Assembly (NCBI GenBank): GCA_002633005.1
Contig: NMRA01000168.1
Coordinates: 687,129-713,187, forward strand
DNA length: 26,059 bases
Direction of reading: 5' to 3'
Origin: Phoronis australis
Lineage: Eukaryota > Phoronida > Phoronidae
A program made the position numbers and the translations under genes. Position 1 is the stretch's first letter. Every line of letters begins with the position of its first letter. Below the pieces are notes generated by a model. The model was not told the origin of the DNA. It saw nothing but the letters and a program-made list of their open reading frames with translations, and searched no databases. Shown piece after piece: positions 19,206-26,059 of this stretch.

Positions 19206-19774
19206 GTACGTGATAGAACAGGTGTTCAAAGTGTGCCAGTGACAACTGTATCTCATAGTTGTGACTTGTACTAAAAAGTTGTTGTTGCTTGTGTGTACAT
19301 GCATTTAAGTTTGAGTAACGTGAATGCAGCCTTGTACGTGCTCAGAATGGATAACACGAAATCTGATATTTCATTCACTTACAGGAAAAAAATGCGGCCA
19401 ACCAACTGCAAATGCCAATTCAGCTGTCACTACCACGTCACAGCTGTACGAAGGAGTAGCAACATACTCGTGCAACGATGGATATGAACAAACGGGGGGT
19501 AACGTTACGCGAATCTGTGAGGCTGACGCAAGTTGGAGTGGGAATCCTGTCGAATGTTCCAGTAAGTAACACAGACATATCAACGAGATGTGCATAATAT
19601 TAACGTGTTCTTCCTCAGACTGCTATTGTCCTAAGCAAATAACCTGTCCTATGCTAGGGTGTTCCAATGGTCAGCACTAATAACAAAGTTTGCACTACAC
19701 GCTTCGTTTTCAGGGAAGAGCTGCGGAGTTCCACCATACAACGCAACTTCATCAGTGAGCAGTACTTCGCAGGA
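19090..19774 (+). repeat. Tandem duplication unit 2 (685 bp)
   Basis: Second copy of the unit, carrying the rest of CCP5, all of CCP6 and the start of CCP7. The shared stretch GTACGAAGGAGTGGCAACTT lies at 18405, 19090 and 19775, so each boundary falls at the same codons. Confidence 0.9.
19385..19561 (+). CDS. Exon: sushi/CCP domain 6 (type A)
   Basis: This 177-nt exon is the near-identical copy of CCP4 (three base differences) and encodes KCGQPTANANSAVTTTSQLY, EGVATYSCNDGYEQTGG, NVTRICEADASWSGNP and VECS. Acceptor, donor and the following 152-bp intron are copied as well, the intron with only two differences. The full set of CCP cysteines indicates a functional module. Confidence 0.94.
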
Positions 19775-19890
19775 GTACGAAGGAGTGGCAACTTATTCGT
19801 GTGACGCTGGATTCGCGCAATCGGGTGGTAACATAACACGAATCTGTGGAGCGGACGGGAAGTGGACTGGAAATCCTCTGGAATGCTCCA
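19714..19890 (+). CDS. Exon: sushi/CCP domain 7 (type B)
   Basis: The 177-nt exon encodes K-SCGVPPYNATSSVSSTSQEY, EGVATYSCDAGFAQSGG, NITRICGADGKWTGNP and LECS. The first 61 nt match CCP5 with two differences, but after the shared YEGVATYSC codons it diverges, marking the right edge of the duplication. It gains a second sequon (NAT). The donor TCCA|GTACGT is phase 1 and joins the SEA exon at 21054. Confidence 0.93.
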
Positions 19891-19938
19891 GTACGTAATG
19901 CAACATATGTTCTAGATATGCTCCCTGACAATCTATTA

Positions 19939-19986
19939 NTGTGTGCGTGTGTGTGTGTTTGTGTGTGTTTGGGTGGGTGGGTGTGT
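19939..19986 (+). repeat. TG-rich microsatellite
   Basis: Imperfect (TG)n passing into GGGTGGGTGGG, with one undetermined base at its left edge. Confidence 0.85.
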
Positions 19987-20139
19987 TAACATTCAACTTC
20001 CCAGCCAGTCTGCCACTGCAATCAGGCAGTGTATATAATTTTTTTTTCTTTTTAAGCTCCGGAGACCGCTTTCGCGTTATATCCAGGTTCTCATTCAACC
20101 CCTTGCTTACATGTACATTCACTAGTAGGACTGAACTCA

Positions 20140-20205
20140 GTGAAGCCAGGATTTGAACTCAATCTCTCAAACATTTTCCGGAGCTCAAACCACTGAGACG
20201 TATTG
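20140..20205 (-). repeat. tRNA-like SINE head
   Basis: The minus strand has an A box CGTCTCAGTGG (20190-20200) and a B box AGTTCAAATCC (20149-20159; two changes from consensus). There is no full cloverleaf. Confidence 0.5.
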
Positions 20206-20487
20206 TTTCCCCAGACCAGGCAGGGTTTTTAACACTTTTTTCGAAACCCACATTTAAGCTTAGAGTAGCAAAATCTAAATTGTAGAAGCGTGAATGAAAT
20301 CGGGATTGAGCAAAAGTTAAGGTACATGTTTGATAACTACTGTACGGTGAAAAGCAAGACCCGAGCTTTTATTGGAACATCCTTTAGAATATGATACATT
20401 TTCAGCTGTGGCTGCACAGAAATGCAAATATTGCCATAATGTGTAACTCTTAAACGGGCGTGGAAATGTAGATAAAAAATAATTTAG

Positions 20488-20552
20488 ACATGGCTTAGTG
20501 GCTAGAACAGCTGCACGGTTAGCAGAAAGGTCCACGGTTGGACTTCCGTTGA
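20488..20552 (+). repeat. tRNA-like SINE head
   Basis: A box TGGCTTAGTGG (20491-20501), close to the consensus, then GGTTAGCAGAAAGG and a degenerate B box GGTTGGACTTCC (20536-20547). Confidence 0.55.
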
Positions 20553-20809
20553 GAGGCAGACATTTTATTCGACTGATGTTCGTTGGGTCACGTCGATTGA
20601 CCAACGAAATGTTTGTGATTGTCATAAATGATAAAAAAACTAAACTAATTGCAAGCTGTCTGGAACACGTTGTACCAGACGTGCGCAGGCCGCGCATGTG
20701 GGCCCATTGCACTGATCACCTGGAAATATTTCTGTGCTTTATAATACTGTATATAGTTAAACTGAGCTGAGTAGCTAGAGACACAACTCAAGGGTCTAGC
20801 TGTGTCGCC

Positions 20810-20875
20810 CAGTGGGACCCGAACACACAACCACGAGTAAAGAAGGCGGGCACCATCGCACTAAGCCACACTGTC
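20810..20875 (-). repeat. tRNA-like SINE head
   Basis: The minus strand has an A box TGGCTTAGTGC (20858-20868) and a B box GTGTTCGGGTCC (20815-20826). It is in inverted orientation about 330 bp from the plus-strand SINE head that has nearly the same A box. Confidence 0.55.
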
Positions 20876-21053
20876 TCCTCTTATGATAAATGATGCACGA
20901 CATATCCTTTTTTAAAAAATAATTTCCAGCTTTTGCCAGATCTAACTGAGATTCTTATTTTCAAACTTTGAGTCAAGTCTATCACCTTCACGTTGCCAAT
21001 TTCCATTAACGCTATTGTGGAATGACACTTACGAAATACGTTAATGCTTATAG

Positions 21054-21166
21054 GATCGACTTCTCAAGTTAATATTACTATGAGACTGTCTTTGGAGTAT
21101 AAAGCAAACTACAAGAACCTCTCAGACCCTGAAACCAAGCTGATTTTGAAGGACCTTTACATGGCA
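21054..21166 (+). CDS. Exon: SEA domain, first part
   Basis: The acceptor TGCTTATAG (AG at 21052-21053) leads to STSQVNITMRLSLEYKANYK, then NLSDPETKLILKDLYMA. This has the SEA-domain opening: a beta strand with alternating hydrophobics, then Y-x-x-x-L-x-x-x-x-S-x-x-F/L. The exon enters in phase 1 and exits in phase 0 (donor GGCA|GTGAGT), so the module is built differently from the CCP array. N-glycosylation sequons: NIT, NLS. Confidence 0.8.
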
Positions 21167-21808
21167 GTGAGTATTTTCTTTGTTATCGCACAACGTCGTG
21201 TCAGTACGAAGATTCTCTTTACAGACTCTCCACATCGAACGCTGATCCTGACAACGACTTTATTTGAGAGTCACTGATAAAGCTACCATAGTTTCGCGTA
21301 TTTTTTGTGGCGCTTTTCTTCGAAGACATATTTTAGCCCACGCTGATTCCAACCCGGTGCTCTTTCAACAAGGCCAGTATTCCGGAACCGGCGCTATTGA
21401 ATGGTGTTATCAGGAGCACGGCACGCTTAGTAAATTTGATAATGTTGTTTTGAAGAGTGTTCGCTTCATTTGACGACCATAACCAAAAGATTGATGGTCT
21501 GGCCTCTGCATTAGTTTTTTGAATTAGCAATTGCACGTTAGTCGTTTATGTTGTGCACTGATGTACAGCATATGTAAGTTGATATTATGACTTACTTATG
21601 TTAAGAGTAATCCCTAGACTGTCTAGCAAAAGGATGAATTGCAGTCAGGGTGGATATTTCTTAGTCTTGAATAACAGGTATAGCACCCGCTCATTTGAGC
21701 CGCGGCGATAATTTATCAATGATGTTTTTGCTTTGCACTTATACAAGACCGCACTTGGAACGGTGCTAATGCACGGCACGACTTTATTGGTTTTTATTGA
21801 TTTTCCAG
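21167..21808 (+). other. Intron, 0.6 kb
   Basis: A simple intron inside the SEA domain. It has a strong donor (GTGAGT) and a good acceptor (TTGATTTTCCAG). No other feature is seen. Confidence 0.75.
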
Positions 21809-21870
21809 CTCAATCTACTATACAGTGACACCATTGAACATTTCAAGGATATCGGAATCACTCAGTTGCG
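21809..21870 (+). CDS. Exon: SEA domain, helical part
   Basis: This 62-nt microexon encodes LNLLYSDTIEHFKDIGITQL plus the first two bases of an Arg codon. It supplies the SEA helix and the strand leading to the cleavage loop (I-T-x-L-R just before the G-S motif). The entry is phase 0 and the exit phase 2 (donor TGCG|GTAAGA). Both ends fit the neighbouring exons exactly. Confidence 0.82.
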
Positions 21871-24800
21871 GTAAGAATAGTTATCCCCTACTACAGCACG
21901 TGTGTGCGAGCAGAAATGTTAGTTCTGCTGCAATGCTTCTCTGCAGCATATCTTTAACTAAGAAATTCAGGCCATAGCCGATTCGAACGAATATACATGT
22001 AGGAAGCCTAGAAAATCACTTCCGTGGCTACTGTTTGGGGGCAAGATAATTTTGTTGTTTTTATGGTCATTGGGTATTTAAGAATCTAAAGAATTCTCAA
22101 GTTTTGACTTGCACATCTTCAAGAAATTTGACCTAAAAATCTGACTTTTTGCAAAATTTGGCACAGGAAACAAATCTGCAAAAAACAACAAAACTAGACC
22201 AAACTGAATGACAATTTTATTGGGTTTTGTTCACTTGAAGTTACTGGACATGAAAAGTGATAAATATAATGACCTTAGGCGGAAAATTGCTCAAAACAGA
22301 CAAATAGAAATATTTTAGCAGCGCCTCCTGTTTTCCAGAAAACGTACTACTATATTTTAAACTGGAAGAAGAACAATACTAGTGTTAACCATTTGGAACT
22401 TGATAAAGATTTAGAATCACAGCACACTTTTCTTACATTTCGCCAATGAATTCACTGCCATCACTTTCAGTAAATGTCACAAATAATTATCATTATTCAC
22501 AATGCTCTTCATAGTCAACTGTCAAAGGGAACCATACACCATTCAGTCCTGACGTACACGAGCATGATAAAATGTATATATTTTCCATTAGGCATCGAAT
22601 TTAAAGTTTTTAACAACGTAGCTCACACTTTTTATGTTTGTTCATCCACTTCATTGTTTGTATTCATCGTTATTGTCATCAAGAGTCGTTTCTTGAGATA
22701 CCGTGTTCACAATCTCGACAGTCACACAACTTTGAACATAGCGGGCCCAACTTCAAATCAAGAGCACACTTTTGTACTACAATCACTCCTTTTACATTTG
22801 CAATTAACATTTTCATGAAATTTTCTGGGGCTAAATGCAGAGTCATCCAGTGAAAATTCAGACTACCCTACTCCAAAGGTCATCCGATTTACCAACTAGA
22901 GATGGTGTACTCACATGCTGTTGCAGGGCTCGTTTGTGAATGCCACACAGGTTGTTTGCTCTTTTGACATGTAGCAGCAAACAATCATGATTAGTAGGCA
23001 AACAATATTCCATTACAGATTTCAACCTGAATATGTGGTAGCGGGTTTTTTAACTGTTGATGATGAGCGCCGTACAGCTTGCTTACAAACTGTTCAATGT
23101 CTTCCATGAGTTGACAAGGAAACGCAAAATAGTGTTAAGCGCAACTTATTGAGAATGTTTAAAAATATCTCTGCAAGCCTACACCCTACCCAGAATATTT
23201 TTGTCAACCTGAATAAAGTTTCATCTTAACACTTCAGCCTTGCTAAAGTAATCATTTTTACTAAAACAGAAAACCAAAGTGCTCTTCACTTTAGCACAAT
23301 GTAGTTAACATGTGAAATTTTATTTTGCCAAGTGCTCTGCAAAAGTAAGCATAAATAGAAATGAGCAACATTACTAGCATTGATTGCACCCGAGAGTTGC
23401 CAATTTAAGACATACACATTTTTATCATCCTTAATGCTGTAGTTCAGTCTGTGAAAATAAAATAGAGGAATGGTCTTGTTGGCAATAGTCTTTGCTTGAG
23501 TTTGAAATTTCCCGTAGAGCTAAAATTTCTTTTGTGGCTTCCTGTTTTAGATAGCACATAATTGGAAGATTAAATTTCGTACAGTTAAAATTCCCGAATT
23601 CAAGAAGCTCCAAAATGTGAGACACTGAATTGTGAACAACATTTGAATTTTCGATATCATTAATTACAGAACAGGGGCAATGTTTGCATTTTTATATTTC
23701 TCAAAGTCCAAACACAGCTGATGTTTTTACATAAAAGGGTTAGAATATAGGCTTGGGATGTCATAAAGAGCAGAGCTGATCACCCACATGCAGGTAAAAA
23801 CTACATAAAGTTTCTTTGAGATTGGGATGGCTAATAATGTAAATTTATCAAGCAAACTAATTCTTTTTTCTAAAGATTTTTACCATACATGTAAATGATG
23901 GTTCTTCGAAATAAGCATAGGTAGGCCTTAATACAAGTGAATGTGTGGAAGTAGCTTTTCAAGTTTTCTTTTGTTTGTGAAGTGTTCTGTGATGGACTTT
24001 AATTTGTGGCAAATGATACAGTGGTGGCAACGCATATACATTTCTTTGAGCACTGTTAAACTGGGAGTGCTAGTCTCATTGATTTTCTAGTAGGTTGAAC
24101 ACCGTTCCCTTCATCAGCTTGGTCTTTTTTTTAAGAGCTGTTTCGATTTTTGATAAATATATTAAGTGTCTGTAATACTGGTGGTGGCAGAACAGCTCTG
24201 TTTTTTAACAAAAACTTAAAAACTTCTCAGAAATAATACTTTTCTTGCTCTGTATGCTGATCCATTTAAAGCAGTAGCCTTAGACCAGTAATATCTGAAA
24301 ATTCCAGGAGCTCAGAATTTTGAGCATAATCTGAGACATAAATGCAACAAGGCGCACACATCTTCCCAGTCTCTTCTGAAGTCGAACACTCATTCAACAA
24401 TTCATGGTTTCAGCAGTGTAATAGCTGGCCCAAAACTGATGTTTGCGGAAGCACAAAATGATTCAGGAACATGCCAAGAATTGTACCGTCGGAGGTCCTA
24501 AAGTCGTGAGTGCCCTAAAGTTGTGAACGATCTTATTTCCTCTTCTGCGCGGTCCTGCGACGTCTAGCGTTGACGTTTCTGGCGTTTGTCTGCTTACAAA
24601 CTTCAAACGAATGCCCGGACGTGCTGATATTCACAATGTGATAATAAACAGTGAGTGAGTGGCTTCTTTTTTCAAATCTATCTTAAAAACAGCATATTAT
24701 ACTAATCCACTTTTTTGTGCATTTTCAGAACATATTTTCGAAAATATACATCGTTCAGTTTTGCTCAAACACGCGCTCTAGGGGTAGCTTGAACAATGTA

Positions 24801-25937
24801 TTAAAATGTCCGAGGGTCCATCAAGTTTTGTAAACGCAAAGCAATAAAATATAGAGAGATGAATGAAGCTGGGTTCTTAACGTTTGACGGAAGCACCCTC
24901 ATTGAAAACGTTTGTGCACTTCGGAATTGAGTGCAATTGAATCTGAATTAATAAACACTGCAATGCGTTTTTTATGTCATTTATAGTAACTGTAAGCACT
25001 GTAGTTGATCTGTGTGGCCTTACTTCGGTCATTTCGGTCTAAACTAAAAGGTCGCGACTTAAGGGCCTCATTCAAAATGACCGGTAATATGAGCGACCGT
25101 GTCAAAACTCTGCTCACGGAGACAAACAAGGGTTAAGATGGACAAAACACTTATATTTTGTGAAGGCTGGTATATGGCGATGACATCACGTGAGCAATTG
25201 CTAACGGACGTTGGGTAGTATGACAATCAGCGATTTTTCATGCTTATATTCACGATATTAGGCCACCGGTATCTACGTATGTCAGTGTGATGACACGTGC
25301 CACCTGACTTGGATTTCCTCAATTGCAGTCCAATGCTTGCTGGTTTATCAGCCTTTGTCCCTTGGTAATTGCCAATTACTTGCACAGGCATCCAAAAATT
25401 AACACCTTTCAATATGGACAGTAGCTGTATGAAAACAAGTCAGCCAAGCTAACAGGATAACATCAGTTGGTTGTCCTCTGATGAATGCTTTCATGGAGCA
25501 GAAAACTTGGGAATGGGAAAGTTACGGACACAAAATTTTCTTGGCATTAATGGCTGTTCTGATTATTTTGCACTGACACCTGGTAGCTAACATATTAGTT
25601 TAGGCTATTTTTTCCCAACATTTAAAAAAAATATTACTAAACTTCCAAGTGTATTCTTGGGAACTTTTTTGAAATTGACTTTTGAAAATTTGTAGATGCA
25701 TTAAATGCTAAGTTCCCGTTGCCCATCAAAAGTAGCCACGGAGGTGAACGATAGGAGAGCTGGGACTATGGCCTAATTTCCTATTTGTACCAGTATATTT
25801 TTGCTCTGGTACCTGTGGCTTCGTAAGGCGAGAGAGGATCTTGGTTTAGCGATATAGTAATTTAGTGTTTTTGCAAATGATCATTGTCTTATGCCGCAAT
25901 TGAGTCTGACTGATGAAACGGTGTCATTTCTGTTTAG
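21871..25937 (+). other. Large intron, 4.1 kb, unannotated
   Basis: An AT-rich intron between SEA exons. I recognise no transposon protein, SINE or tandem array in it. A minus-strand open frame at 23431-23695 is noted in the findings. A short repeated phrase (CCTAAAGT-GTGA) occurs at about 24497 and 24512. Otherwise nothing is seen. Confidence 0.65.
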
Positions 25938-26059
25938 GAACGGCTCTGTTATTGTTGACCTACAACTAGTACTGACGGGCAAGTTAACAAGCCATGACAA
26001 AATGAAAGCTACATTCCAAGCCGTAGACGCTATCTTCGTAGTCAACTCGTCTTTGGTTG
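25938..26059 (+). CDS. Exon: SEA domain, cleavage-site part (runs to or past the window end)
   Basis: The acceptor CTGTTTAG (AG at 25936-25937) is followed by NGSVIVDLQLVLTGKLTSHD, then KMKATFQAVDAIFVVNSSLV. G-S-V-I-V followed by alternating hydrophobics is the SEA autoproteolysis motif (consensus G-S-[VI]-V-V). In the family the chain breaks between Gly and Ser and the halves stay bound. The exon joins in phase 2, completing the Arg codon. The window ends one base into a codon (phase 1), so the exon either continues or ends exactly here. Sequons: NGS, NSS. Confidence 0.85.

Larger units (their letters stand above)
19891..21053 (+). other. Intron, 1.2 kb, with three SINE-like heads
   Basis: The intron contains a TG-rich simple repeat with one undetermined base (about 19939-19986) and three tRNA-like A/B-box pairs (near 20170 minus, 20515 plus and 20840 minus). 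No further exon is seen. Confidence 0.7.
202..26059 (+). other. Partial multi-exon gene: VWD - CCP - EGF - 6xCCP - SEA surface protein
   Basis: This is the gene-level entry; its exons are listed separately. Seventeen exons with GT-AG junctions join in one frame into about 828 codons without a stop. The domain order is VWD (five exons), one sushi/CCP, one calcium-binding EGF, six CCPs, then SEA (three exons). Introns are phase 1 up to the SEA domain, then phase 0, phase 2 and probably phase 1. VWD followed by CCP recalls SUSD2, VWD with EGF recalls MUC4, and SEA is typical of membrane mucins. These are established family facts; a mucin-like, glycosylated, secreted or membrane protein in adhesion or innate recognition is inferred. 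The 5' end (perhaps NIDO/AMOP) and 3' end (perhaps a transmembrane segment) are outside. Alternative splicing of the symmetrical CCP and EGF exons would keep the frame. No promoter is visible. Confidence 0.88.

Noticed and set aside
18374-19839. Minus-strand ORFs over the CCP exons
   Set aside because: They repeat at 685 bp only because the plus-strand exons are duplicated; no independent coding signal.
22474-22818. 114-codon plus-strand ORF in the SEA intron
   Set aside because: Hydrophobic and low in complexity, as expected from AT-rich non-coding DNA; no splice support.
24495-24530. Possible tandem repeat (CCTAAAGT-GTGA twice)
   Set aside because: Only two imperfect copies of about 15 bp; not enough to call an array.
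1-26059. CRISPR array, phage or bacterial operon
   Set aside because: No regularly spaced repeats, ribosome binding sites or compact gene series; exon-intron structure and animal transposons throughout.

Overview
The window looks like a stretch of an animal nuclear genome, most likely a cnidarian such as a coral or sea anemone (moderate confidence; another marine invertebrate is possible). The signs are small exons with GT-AG introns, modular extracellular domains encoded on phase-1 exons, an AT-rich background, and introns filled with decayed retrotransposons, tRNA-derived SINE-like pieces and a MITE. There is no bacterial operon structure, rRNA gene, intact tRNA gene or CRISPR array.

The only gene I can support is one large plus-strand gene running through the whole window, with both ends outside. 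I placed 17 exons by domain content, splice sites and phase. Joined, they give about 828 codons without a stop. In order they encode: a von Willebrand factor D (VWD) domain of the AMOP-linked type found in MUC4 and SUSD2 (exons 202-345, 811-966, 2952-3080, 5608-5730, 7753-8019); a sushi/CCP domain (8527-8712); a calcium-binding EGF domain (16916-17038); six more CCP domains, one per 177-bp exon (18010-19890); and a SEA domain (21054-21166, 21809-21870, 25938-26059) with a likely self-cleavage site. The product should be a secreted or membrane-bound mucin-like or complement-module-rich surface protein. Any signal peptide, NIDO/AMOP modules and membrane anchor would lie outside the window.

The CCP array has grown recently by tandem duplication. 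Two 685-bp units (18405-19089 and 19090-19774), each carrying one CCP pair, are nearly identical through their introns. The breakpoints fall in a segment shared by the CCP exons, and the two halves of the unit have diverged to different degrees.

The introns hold: a 5'-truncated CR1/L2/jockey-like LINE (about 1094-2661); a cluster of palindromes and TACCAANTGGGTA motifs (3743-3988); an acidic ORF (4700-4952); two decayed THAP-domain fragments (4985-5231 and about 14380-14565, both minus); a dispersed direct repeat (5934 and 6219); a minus-strand, very short-LTR Mag-like Ty3/Gypsy element (9450-14261) with a MITE nested in it (12219-12658); and five tRNA-like SINE heads (near 7210, 15650, 20170, 20515 and 20840). 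The large final introns (21167-21808 and 21871-25937) hold nothing I recognise.
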